Source: Flavobacteriaceae bacterium (GTDB taxonomy: Bacteria > Bacteroidota > Bacteroidia > Flavobacteriales > Flavobacteriaceae). Taken from it: a stretch of 64,000 bases of DNA. A model generated the notes under the pieces. That model made no database searches. It was not told where the DNA came from and was given only the letters and a program-made list of their open reading frames with translations. Location: positions 1 through 64,000 of the forward strand of contig CANGWK010000013.1 of NCBI GenBank assembly GCA_947457615.1. Reading direction: 5' to 3'. Shown here one piece after another: positions 55,555 through 63,363 of this stretch. The position numbers were made by a program, and so were the translations under genes. How positions within the stretch are numbered: the stretch's first letter is position 1; each line of letters starts with the position of its first letter.

Positions 55555-55699
55555 TTTATTTTTATTTAATTTTATCCTTACTCATAAGGCTTTTCAGAAT
55601 CCGCCCCGTTTTTTTTAAGTGGTTTACTTGACTCCACATTTTTGTCTGTCACTTTAGGTGGTCAGCCTGCCTTGAACCGCTATGTCTGTTTAACTTGCC

Positions 55700-56052
55700 C
55701 ATAACTAGTAGATATGCGCTATAAAGTATCGTATACTACCCTAATTTGGTTATATATGCGCTAATTTGTATCGCTTTATTTATCAAATATATACATTATT
55801 TTTAATTGTATAAAAAGAGACCGCTATTATTTAATTATTGTTTCTCTGGAAATTTTATTTTCACAAAATTCATAACCTACCTAGCCCTGACAGAAGTGGA
55901 AATCCTGGAATTGCTTAGGTAAATAGTTGTTAGAGATTCCTTCGAACCCAGCAATGCCAAATTGCAACGGATGGCAGGAAGTATCTTTACTAAAATGCCT
56001 ATAGTTTCGCTCCTAAAAAAAAGGGCTGACTTTATTGTCAACCCTTTTTTTA
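55700..56052. repeat. duplicated intergenic block, copy d
   Basis: Second copy of the block at 53700-54049, same orientation and order: paired palindromes (CGCT starts at 55717 and 55759, 42 bases apart), A+T-rich spacer, flavobacterial repeat (about 55881-55980) and terminator (56013-56051). The stretch between 55555 and 55700 contains no gene that I can support. Confidence 0.75.
56013..56051 (-). terminator. terminator of the M13 peptidase gene
   Basis: The arms AAAAGGGCTGAC (56019-56030) and GTCAACCCTTTT (56037-56048) pair with one G-U-type position, followed on the minus strand by a T run, 16 bases beyond the peptidase stop. Confidence 0.8.
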
Positions 56053-56066
56053 AAATTATGAATGTG

Positions 56067-58103
56067 TTACCAAATCACCACTCGCAAAGAATCGGGTTGG
56101 TACATTGGGCTACCTGGTTTTATGTTAAATGCTTTATAAAATTCAGGGATGTTGCTTAATGGTCCATTAATTCGGTACTGCGCTGGTGCATGAACATCGC
56201 TCATGATTTGTTGCGAAAGGGCTTCTTTATTGGTGTTTACCATCCAAGCATATCCGTAAGCCAAGAAATAGCGTTGGTCAGGATTGAGTTTGCTAATTAC
56301 TTCTTTACTAGTATATTGTTTTGTTTTCTTGAAGGCCTCATACCCCATTACTACACCACCCAAATCGGCAATGTTTTCTCCCTGTGTTGCAGAACCATTA
56401 ATATTTTTATCCCCAACTTTGTAGTTGTTGAATTGAGAAACGATAAGTCCGGTTTTAGTTTGAAATTTCTTCAAATCTTCTGCAGTCCACCAATTGTTTA
56501 GGTTTCCTTTTTCGTCGTATTGGCTTCCTTGATCGTCAAATCCGTGGGTGATTTCATGCCCAAAAGTAGAGCCGCCAATAATTCCGTAAAGGATTGCATC
56601 ATCAGGCATTCTGCCTTCAAATCCTGGCACTAAAATATTACATGCCGGAACGCAAATTTCGTTATTGCTTGGGTTGTAATAGGCATTGTAGGTTTGTGGA
56701 TACATGCTCCATTCGGTTCTATCAACAGGTTTTCCGTATTTGTTAGTCATGTATTGGTACTGCCAAAGATTAGTTGCCATTACGTTTTTGCAATAGGATT
56801 TTCTGTCAATCACAACACTGCTCATGTCTTTCCATTTGTCGGGATAGCCCACTTTCATTACAATTTTGCTCAATTTATTTAGTGCTTTAACTTTAGTTTC
56901 AGCACTCATCCAATCTAGTTTTTTAATGTGTTCGGCATAAACATCCCGAATGTTGTTTCCTATTTCTAACAATTTTTCTTTAGAACCTGCAGGTAAATAA
57001 TCTTTCACATACACCTGCCCTATCAACTCGCCAAGCGATCCATCAGTTTGTTCAACAGATCTTTTCCATCTTGGTTTTTGCTTTTTTACACCACTCATAA
57101 CAGTAGAGTAAAATTTGAAATTTTGATTTTCAATTTCCTTATTCAAATAAGATGCGTAGGTATTTACTAAATCCCATTTTAGGTACGTTTTCCAATCGGC
57201 AATTGGGTAACTTTTAATGAAGCCGTTAAGCGCTTTATAGAATTCGGGTTGCCCAACAATAACCGAATCGGCTTTGGCAATTCCTAAATCTTTTAATGTA
57301 ATGCTCCAATCAATATTTGGTGTGAGCGTTTTAAATTGTGCAACACTCATTTTATTGTAGTTTTTTACTGGGTCGCGAAGTGCTTCTAATTTTCGAGAAG
57401 CTTTCGCTAAATCTGTTTCTAATTTCATTACAGAAGTCGCATTTTGGGTAGCTTCGGCAGGACTTACACCCAACAATTGCATCATGGCTTGAATGTGTTT
57501 TACATATTCAGCACGAATGTTTACGGTTTCGGCATCGGTATTAAAATAATAATCGCGTTGGCCAAGTCCTAATCCACCTTGCATAAATTGTAAGGCGTTT
57601 TTAGAACTTATTTTGTCGTCTTGAGAGACATAAAAAGTGAACGCAGCGCCAGATCCTATAGTATGTAAATGGCCAATAGTTTTTAGTAAACTTGGTACAT
57701 CGGAGATAGCATCAATAGTTGCAAATTCAGATTTTAGAGGTGTAATTCCGGCTTTATCTATCGAAACAGAATCCATAGCAGAGGCATAAAAATCACCTAT
57801 CTTTTGTTTGTTGCTTCCTTTTTCTGCAGAAGTTTCTTTGGCAGATGTTTCGCAGATGGATTTAATTTGGTTATTAATAGTATCCTGAATCATTCGGAAA
57901 ATCCCATTACTTCTCTCCGAAGATGGAATTGGATGTTGCTTGAACCATCCGCCATTAGCATAATGAAAGAAATCTTCGGATGGGCTAATAGTAGTATCTC
58001 TATTGGTAATTAAGGGATCTACAAAGGGAGATTCTTTTTTAGCACAACTTATCAAATTCAAGGTGACAAATGATATTGCGGCAATTTTTTGAATAATTTT
58101 CAT
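56067..58103 (-). CDS. M13 family zinc metallopeptidase (lipoprotein)
   Basis: Neprilysin/PepO-type endopeptidase of 678 residues. A lipoprotein signal ends LNLISC (Cys20). The zinc motif HEITH lies in GSTFGHEITHGFDDQGSQYD near 508-527, the third ligand Glu in GENIADLGG near 566-574, and the substrate-binding NAYYNPSNNEICVPA near 465-479. It cuts small peptides in the periplasm or at the surface. It stands alone between the accessory region and the divergent porX gene. Confidence 0.96.
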   Translation of the reverse strand: MKIIQKIAAISFVTLNLISCAKKESPFVDPLITNRDTTISPSEDFFHYANGGWFKQHPIPSSERSNGIFRMIQDTINNQIKSICETSAKETSAEKGSNKQKIGDFYASAMDSVSIDKAGITPLKSEFATIDAISDVPSLLKTIGHLHTIGSGAAFTFYVSQDDKISSKNALQFMQGGLGLGQRDYYFNTDAETVNIRAEYVKHIQAMMQLLGVSPAEATQNATSVMKLETDLAKASRKLEALRDPVKNYNKMSVAQFKTLTPNIDWSITLKDLGIAKADSVIVGQPEFYKALNGFIKSYPIADWKTYLKWDLVNTYASYLNKEIENQNFKFYSTVMSGVKKQKPRWKRSVEQTDGSLGELIGQVYVKDYLPAGSKEKLLEIGNNIRDVYAEHIKKLDWMSAETKVKALNKLSKIVMKVGYPDKWKDMSSVVIDRKSYCKNVMATNLWQYQYMTNKYGKPVDRTEWSMYPQTYNAYYNPSNNEICVPACNILVPGFEGRMPDDAILYGIIGGSTFGHEITHGFDDQGSQYDEKGNLNNWWTAEDLKKFQTKTGLIVSQFNNYKVGDKNINGSATQGENIADLGGVVMGYEAFKKTKQYTSKEVISKLNPDQRYFLAYGYAWMVNTNKEALSQQIMSDVHAPAQYRINGPLSNIPEFYKAFNIKPGSPMYQPDSLRVVIW

Positions 58104-58258
58104 ATAAATAATTTTAAATCAAATAAGTTTTAAGACTTTTCAAATCTACTGATTTTTAATCTCGAAAGGAAATAATTTTTATTTGTAAGATATTTTACAA
58201 TAATTTTAGCATTACCATCGTTCTATTTAAAGTAAATTGCACAACAATAATAGATATT

Positions 58259-59812
58259 ATGGATAAAATCAAAATACTTTGGGTGGATGATGAAATTGAT
58301 TTATTAAAGCCACACATTCTTTTTTTAGAAATGAAAAATTACGAAGTCACTACCTGTAATAATGGTAGAGATGCAATTGATATTTTTGCTGATAATAATT
58401 TTGATATTGTTTTTCTAGACGAAAATATGCCAGGAATGAGCGGCTTAGAAACCTTAGCGGAGATTAAAGAAAAGAAATCCTCTACTCCGGTAATCATGAT
58501 TACCAAAAGTGAAGAAGAATATATAATGGAGGAAGCAATTGGCTCTAAAATTGCAGATTATCTTATCAAGCCGGTAAATCCGAATCAGATTTTATTGAGT
58601 TTAAAAAAGAATCTAGACCATTCGAGATTAATTTCTGAGAAAACTACTCTAGATTATCAAAAGGAATTCCGGAAAATTGCAATGGAACTTTCTATGGTGA
58701 ATTCGTATCAAGATTGGATTGAATTATATAAAAAATTGATTTTCTGGGAATTAGAATTAGAAAATATAGAAGATACTAATTTAATTGCCATTTTAGAATC
58801 GCAAAAACAAGAAGCAAATTCGCAATTTGGTAAATTTATTGAGCGTAATTACGAAGATTGGTTTGTTCCAAAAGCAGATAAACCAATACAATCGCATACA
58901 CTTTTTAGAGAATTAGTAGTTCCTGAATTAGTAAAAAAAGAGAAACCTGTTCTATTTGTAGTTATTGATAATTTGCGTTACGACCAATGGAAAGTAATGG
59001 AAAGTACCCTAAATAATTATTACAAATTAGAAAAAGAAGTGCCTTATTATGCAATTTTACCAACAGCTACACAGTATGCCCGAAATGCAATTTTCTCAGG
59101 TTTAACTCCTCTTGAAATGGAAAAACAATTTCCGCAATATTGGAAAAATGATGTGGATGAGGGAGGGAAAAACTTATACGAAGCAGAATTTCTTTCGGCG
59201 CATTTAAAACGATTGGGATTAAATCTTAAACAAGATTATTTCAAAATAACCAATCTTACAGCGGGTAAAAAATTAGCAGATAATTTTAGAACACTAAAAG
59301 ATAATAATCTAGTAACGGTGGTTTATAATTTTGTGGATATGTTATCACATGCTAAAACCGAAATGGATGTGGTTAAAGAATTGGCTTCCGATGACAAAGC
59401 ATATCGATCGTTAACTTTAAGCTGGTTTAAAAACTCGCCTTTATTGGATATTATTCAACAAGCACAAAAACTTGGATTCAAATTGATAATTACTACCGAT
59501 CATGGGACTATAAATGTGAAAAATCCTTCGAAAGTAATTGGAGATAAAAACACAAGTTTGAATCTGCGATACAAAACCGGACGAAGTTTAACCTATGAAG
59601 ACAAGGAAGTTTATGCAGTAAAAGATCCTAAGAAAATTGGTTTGCCAACAATAAACATGAGTAGTTCGTATATTTTTGGGAAAAATGATTATTTCTTGGC
59701 GTATGTAAATAACTACAATCATTATGTAAGTTACTATAAGAACACCTACCAACACGGAGGTATATCCTTAGAAGAAGTTATTGTGCCCTTTTTAGTTTTT
59801 AATCCGAGGTAA
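58259..59812 (+). CDS. porX: PorX, response regulator with PglZ/alkaline-phosphatase-like domain
   Basis: Protein of 517 residues: receiver domain (1-120) with Asp10-Asp11, phospho-acceptor Asp54 in VFLDENMPGMSG and Lys83 in MITK, a helical linker, then a PglZ-type phosphatase-fold domain with Asp237 in FVVIDNLRYDQW and Thr271 in LPTATQYARNAIFSG. In Flavobacterium and Porphyromonas PorX is the regulator of type IX secretion; its effector domain is a zinc phosphodiesterase acting on oligonucleotides and it pairs with the kinase PorY. PorY is not in this window. The gene is followed by tsaE with its own promoter. Confidence 0.95.
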   Translation: MDKIKILWVDDEIDLLKPHILFLEMKNYEVTTCNNGRDAIDIFADNNFDIVFLDENMPGMSGLETLAEIKEKKSSTPVIMITKSEEEYIMEEAIGSKIADYLIKPVNPNQILLSLKKNLDHSRLISEKTTLDYQKEFRKIAMELSMVNSYQDWIELYKKLIFWELELENIEDTNLIAILESQKQEANSQFGKFIERNYEDWFVPKADKPIQSHTLFRELVVPELVKKEKPVLFVVIDNLRYDQWKVMESTLNNYYKLEKEVPYYAILPTATQYARNAIFSGLTPLEMEKQFPQYWKNDVDEGGKNLYEAEFLSAHLKRLGLNLKQDYFKITNLTAGKKLADNFRTLKDNNLVTVVYNFVDMLSHAKTEMDVVKELASDDKAYRSLTLSWFKNSPLLDIIQQAQKLGFKLIITTDHGTINVKNPSKVIGDKNTSLNLRYKTGRSLTYEDKEVYAVKDPKKIGLPTINMSSSYIFGKNDYFLAYVNNYNHYVSYYKNTYQHGGISLEEVIVPFLVFNPR

Positions 59813-59857
59813 AGAATTTTGCAAAAGATTGTTAAGATTAATTTGATTTCTCTATTA

Positions 59858-59886
59858 GAATCTTTGGAATCTTTGTAATCTGTGGC
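59858..59886. repeat. AATCTTTG/AATCTGTGG short dispersed repeat
   Basis: Three tandem variants, AATCTTTGG, AATCTTTGT and AATCTGTGG, precede tsaE. The motif resembles the ATCTGCGTATTCTGCGG arm next to the GxxExxY gene at 3.7 kb. Confidence 0.45.
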
Positions 59887-59894
59887 TTATTATT

Positions 59895-59902
59895 TATATT
59901 TG
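59895..59902 (+). promoter_or_regulatory. -7 promoter element for tsaE
   Basis: TATATTTG matches TAnnTTTG, 28 bases before the ATG. Confidence 0.55.
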
Positions 59903-59930
59903 CCATAACAAAATTAACCAATTTATTACA

Positions 59931-60338
59931 ATGAATATTATTTTTTCCTTAGCGGAAATCGATGCAGTTGCAGATAAAATACTAGTAGAAAATCCTAAAA
60001 AGATTCTACTTTTTAATGGTTCTATGGGCGTTGGAAAGACTACTTTAATAAAATCATTAGCCAAAAAACTTGGCGTTACAGACGCTACAAGTAGTCCAAC
60101 CTTTTCTTTAGTTAATGAATATCAAATTGCTAATAATCAATATATTTATCATTTTGATGTTTACCGTTTAAAAAACGAAATGGAAGCTATGGACATGGGT
60201 ATCGATGAATACCTATATTCTGGAAATTGGTGTTTTATAGAATGGCCAGAAAACATTCCTAATTTAATTCCAAAAGAGCACTCTACCATTACCATCGAAC
60301 TACTACCTGACGGAAAAAGAAGCTTGGTATTAGTGTAA
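59931..60338 (+). CDS. tsaE: tRNA threonylcarbamoyladenosine biosynthesis ATPase TsaE
   Basis: P-loop ATPase of 135 residues. Walker A is FNGSMGVGKTTLIKSLAKKL near 28-47, followed by SSPTFSLVNEYQ near 54-65 and HFDVYRLKNEMEAMDMGIDE near 74-93. WCFIEWPENI near 100-109 is the family C-terminal mark. With TsaB and TsaD it makes t6A37 in ANN-decoding tRNAs. The length is normal. Confidence 0.96.
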   Translation: MNIIFSLAEIDAVADKILVENPKKILLFNGSMGVGKTTLIKSLAKKLGVTDATSSPTFSLVNEYQIANNQYIYHFDVYRLKNEMEAMDMGIDEYLYSGNWCFIEWPENIPNLIPKEHSTITIELLPDGKRSLVLV

Positions 60339-60341
60339 AAA

Positions 60342-60349
60342 TATTTTTG
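60342..60349 (+). promoter_or_regulatory. -7 promoter element for alanine dehydrogenase
   Basis: TATTTTTG lies four bases after the tsaE stop and 28 before the ATG at 60378. It supports that ATG over the in-frame TTG at 60354. Confidence 0.55.
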
Positions 60350-60377
60350 TAACTTGTGCCATAATTTATTGGAAACT

Positions 60378-61571
60378 ATGGCGCTAACACCATTTACAAA
60401 ACAACAATTACTTCCTCAAGAAGAAAAACTAGAAATTGCTCGTCATAAAAGTGAGTTATTTATAGGTATCCCAAAAGAAACAAGTTACCAAGAACGACGC
60501 ATTTGCTTGACACCTGACGCTGTGCAATCACTTACAGCACATGGACATCGCATTTTAATGGAAGCAAGCGCTGGAGAAAGTTCGAGTTATACTGACAAGG
60601 AATACAGCGATGCAGGTGCCGAAATTACCCAAGATACTAAAAAGGTTTTTACTTGTCCAATTTTGTTGAAAGTAGAGCCTCCAACTCTAGCTGAAATTGA
60701 AATGATGCAATCGAATGCCATTATCATTTCGGCAATTCAATTAAAAACAAGAAAGAAAGAATATTTTGAAGCGCTTACGCAAAAGAAAATCACAGCCTTA
60801 GCATTTGAATACATAAAAGATGAAGACGGCTCCTACCCTGCAGTGAAATCATTAAGCGAAATTGCAGGCACAGCATCCATATTAATTGCAGCCGAACTGA
60901 TGATCAACCAACAATTTGGAAAAGGATTATTATTCGGAAATATAACCGGTGTCCCTCCCACTGAAGTTGTAATTATTGGTGCCGGAACAGTTGGCGAATT
61001 TGCTGCTAAAACCGCTATCGGTCTGGGAGCAAGTGTAAAGGTTTTTGATAATTCAATTACAAAATTGCGCCGATTACAGAATAATTTAAACGAACGAATT
61101 TTTACTTCTACCTTGCAACCCAAAGCCTTATTGAAAGCTTTACGTCGTTGCGATGTTGCAATTGGAGCTATGCGTGGTAAAGAAAGATGCCCTATCGTTG
61201 TTACGGAAACAATGGTAGAACATATGAAAAAAGGTGCTGTAATTGTGGATGTTAGTATTGATACAGGAGGTTGTTTTGAAACTTCGGAAATTACTACCCA
61301 TGAAAAACCAACTTTTATAAAAAATAATGTTATTCATTATTGTGTTCCTAACATTCCGTCACGCTATTCTAAAACTGCATCGCTTTCTATTAGCAATATT
61401 ATAACTCCCTATTTACTTCAAATCGCTGAAGATGGTGGAATTGAAAGTGCTCTTCGTTGCAATAATGGTTTGAAACATGGCGTGTATTTGTACCACGGAA
61501 TTTTAACTAACAAAGCAATAGGAGATTGGTTTAATTTGAATGTTAGCGATATAAATTTAATCGTTTTTTAA
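60378..61571 (+). CDS. ald: alanine dehydrogenase
   Basis: NAD-dependent dehydrogenase of 397 residues from the ATG at 60378 (a TTG eight codons earlier is in frame but lies next to the promoter). It has IGIPKETSYQERRICLTPDA near 30-49, the Rossmann motif VVIIGAGTVGEFAAKTAIGL near 197-216 and VDVSIDTGGCFETS near 287-300. It interconverts alanine with pyruvate and ammonia. The N-terminal extension and sequence fit the Bacteroidota branch of the alanine dehydrogenase / NAD(P) transhydrogenase alpha family. Confidence 0.88.
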   Translation: MALTPFTKQQLLPQEEKLEIARHKSELFIGIPKETSYQERRICLTPDAVQSLTAHGHRILMEASAGESSSYTDKEYSDAGAEITQDTKKVFTCPILLKVEPPTLAEIEMMQSNAIIISAIQLKTRKKEYFEALTQKKITALAFEYIKDEDGSYPAVKSLSEIAGTASILIAAELMINQQFGKGLLFGNITGVPPTEVVIIGAGTVGEFAAKTAIGLGASVKVFDNSITKLRRLQNNLNERIFTSTLQPKALLKALRRCDVAIGAMRGKERCPIVVTETMVEHMKKGAVIVDVSIDTGGCFETSEITTHEKPTFIKNNVIHYCVPNIPSRYSKTASLSISNIITPYLLQIAEDGGIESALRCNNGLKHGVYLYHGILTNKAIGDWFNLNVSDINLIVF

Positions 61572-61629
61572 TAAATAACTTTTCAAAATATTAAAGCGTT
61601 TAGTTTACATTTACATAAATAAAAATACA

Positions 61630-62007
61630 ATGAAGTTTTACCAACGTTTTGCGTACTATTTAATAGGATTAGTTATTGGATGTTTTTTTGTAGCCGCTGT
61701 TTTATCTGGAAAAGACACCCGTTGCAACTATTTTCCAAATGCTCGGGTATTAAATGATTTAAGAAATAAACCATTTAATTACAGCATCGAAGCTTCCCGT
61801 AAATTATCGGAAGATTGGATTGATACTCTCGATATAAAAAATACACTTACCTATGGCGACGTAGATTTTGATAAAAGCAATATTTCTTACCAAAAAGGGA
61901 AGCTTTATATCATCCAAGGGCAAACTATTAAAAAAGATACTATTACCTTAAGAGTAATAAATTATCCTAGTAAGGCAGTCCTAGAGGAAATCATTCGAAA
62001 AAAATAA
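61630..62007 (+). CDS. DUF4258 domain-containing protein
   Basis: Protein of 125 residues with one N-terminal membrane helix (about 8-26), then [21 protein letters not shown] and a C-terminal segment [21 protein letters not shown] place it in the DUF4258 group from memory of similar flavobacterial proteins. It lies between ald and gcvT, a common arrangement in flavobacteria. Function is unknown. Confidence 0.75.
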   Translation: MKFYQRFAYYLIGLVIGCFFVAAVLSGKDTRCNYFPNARVLNDLRNKPFNYSIEASRKLSEDWIDTLDIKNTLTYGDVDFDKSNISYQKGKLYIIQGQTIKKDTITLRVINYPSKAVLEEIIRKK

Positions 62008-62044
62008 TAATTCACCGACTCGAAAAAACAAACAATTTAGTATA

Positions 62045-63136
62045 ATGAAAAATACCGCTTTATCACGCATACACGAAAATTTAGGAGCTAAAATGGTTCC
62101 ATTTGCAGGTTACAATATGCCAGTTCAATACGAAGGAGTGAATGCAGAGCACGAAACTGTTAGAAATTCTGTTGGAGTTTTTGATGTTTCCCATATGGGT
62201 GAATTCTTCCTAAAAGGCGAAAATGCTTTAGCTTTAATTCAAAAAGTTACTTCAAATGACGCTTCTAAATTAGTGGATGGAAAAGCGCAATATTCTTGTT
62301 TACCTAACAATAATGGCGGAATTGTAGACGATTTAATTGTTTATAAAATAGCAGATAACGATTATATGTTAGTTGTTAATGCTTCTAACATTGAAAAAGA
62401 TTGGAATTGGATTTCATCTCAAAATGACTTAGGAGTTTCAATGACTAATGCATCCGAAGAATATTCTCTATTAGCTATTCAAGGTCCTCAAGCTGCTGCG
62501 GCAATGCAAATATTAACGAGTATCGATTTAGCGAATATGTCTTATTATTCATTTCAAATTGGGGATTTTGCTGGAATAGAAAACGTAATTATCTCTGCAA
62601 CAGGATATACAGGTTCTGGAGGATTTGAAATTTATTTTAAAAATGAAAATGCTATAACTATTTGGAATAAAATTTTTGAAGCTGGTTCGTCATTGGGAAT
62701 AAAGCCAATTGGGTTAGCTGCTCGTGATACATTACGATTAGAAATGGGATTCTGTTTATACGGAAACGATATTAATGATACCACCTCTCCTATTGAGGCT
62801 GGATTAGGATGGATTACTAAATTTGATAAAGAATTTACTAATTCAGCAAATCTAAAAATACAAAAAGAAGTTGGAGTTGCAAGAAAACTAGTAGGTTTTG
62901 AATTAATAGAAAGAGGAATTCCGCGACACGATTACGAAATTGTAGATAATGATGGTAATAACATCGGGATTGTTACTTCTGGAACTATGGCTCCAAGCTT
63001 AGGGAAAGGAATTGGAATGGGTTATGTTAAAAAAGAATTTTCAACTATAGATAGTGAAATATTCATCCAAATACGAAATAACAAAGTCGCTGCAAAAGTG
63101 GTAAAAATGCCCTTTATAAAAAATAATCATTTTTAG
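62045..63136 (+). CDS. gcvT: glycine cleavage system aminomethyltransferase (T protein)
   Basis: Enzyme of 363 residues. Family marks are [16 protein letters not shown] near 16-31, the folate-binding [15 protein letters not shown] near 43-57, and [17 protein letters not shown] near 226-242. It takes the aminomethyl group from the H protein and makes methylene-tetrahydrofolate and ammonia. The other glycine cleavage genes are elsewhere. No glycine riboswitch was seen in the 37-base gap upstream. The SRP RNA gene converges from downstream. Confidence 0.96.
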   Translation: MKNTALSRIHENLGAKMVPFAGYNMPVQYEGVNAEHETVRNSVGVFDVSHMGEFFLKGENALALIQKVTSNDASKLVDGKAQYSCLPNNNGGIVDDLIVYKIADNDYMLVVNASNIEKDWNWISSQNDLGVSMTNASEEYSLLAIQGPQAAAAMQILTSIDLANMSYYSFQIGDFAGIENVIISATGYTGSGGFEIYFKNENAITIWNKIFEAGSSLGIKPIGLAARDTLRLEMGFCLYGNDINDTTSPIEAGLGWITKFDKEFTNSANLKIQKEVGVARKLVGFELIERGIPRHDYEIVDNDGNNIGIVTSGTMAPSLGKGIGMGYVKKEFSTIDSEIFIQIRNNKVAAKVVKMPFIKNNHF

Positions 63137-63142
63137 TTTAAA

Positions 63143-63168
63143 CAAAAAAATCTTCCAGAATGGAAGAT
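63143..63168 (-). terminator. terminator of the SRP RNA gene
   Basis: The arms ATCTTCCA (63150-63157) and TGGAAGAT (63161-63168) have a 3-base loop. On the minus strand seven T follow. It lies 15 bases beyond the SRP RNA 3' end. Confidence 0.8.
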
Positions 63169-63183
63169 AAATTTATTAAAAAT

Positions 63184-63276
63184 GGCAAGCGACCTACATC
63201 GCACCGCTCAACCACATACCTTTGCTATGTTCCCATCCTGGAGGATTTTGCAGGAGCTGGTCGTGTAGGACTTGCC
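63184..63276 (-). ncRNA. ffs: signal recognition particle RNA, small bacterial type
   Basis: On the minus strand the RNA starts GGCAAGTCCTACACGACC and ends GATGTAGGTCGCTTGCC; the ends pair to form the long SRP helix. The centre CCTCCAGGATGGGAACATAG followed by CAAAGG is in the position of the domain IV hairpin bound by Ffh, with the GGAA-type tetraloop and the AGCA side. The stretch GTGCGATGTAG parallels GTGCCGGGATGTAG of the E. coli 4.5S RNA. A consensus promoter and a terminator flank it. Confidence 0.85.
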
Positions 63277-63280
63277 GTTG

Positions 63281-63310
63281 CAAATATACAATATTTTTAT
63301 ATTTTTACAA
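63281..63310 (-). promoter_or_regulatory. promoter of the SRP RNA gene
   Basis: On the minus strand TATATTTG (63281-63288) lies four bases before the RNA start, with TTG (63308-63310) 19 bases further upstream. This is the best-formed promoter in the window. Confidence 0.75.
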
Positions 63311-63330
63311 TAAATTAACATCTTAAATTA

Positions 63331-63338
63331 TACATTTG
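63331..63338 (+). promoter_or_regulatory. -7 promoter element for the glutaminyl cyclase gene
   Basis: TACATTTG matches TAnnTTTG and lies 25 bases before the ATG at 63364. Confidence 0.55.
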
Positions 63339-63363
63339 TAAGTATAAAATAAACCCATTAACA

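Noticed and set aside
53700..56052. Possible CRISPR or phage attachment sites in the repeat-rich gaps
   Set aside because: There are only two copies of the block, no regular spacers, no cas or integrase genes and no tRNA.
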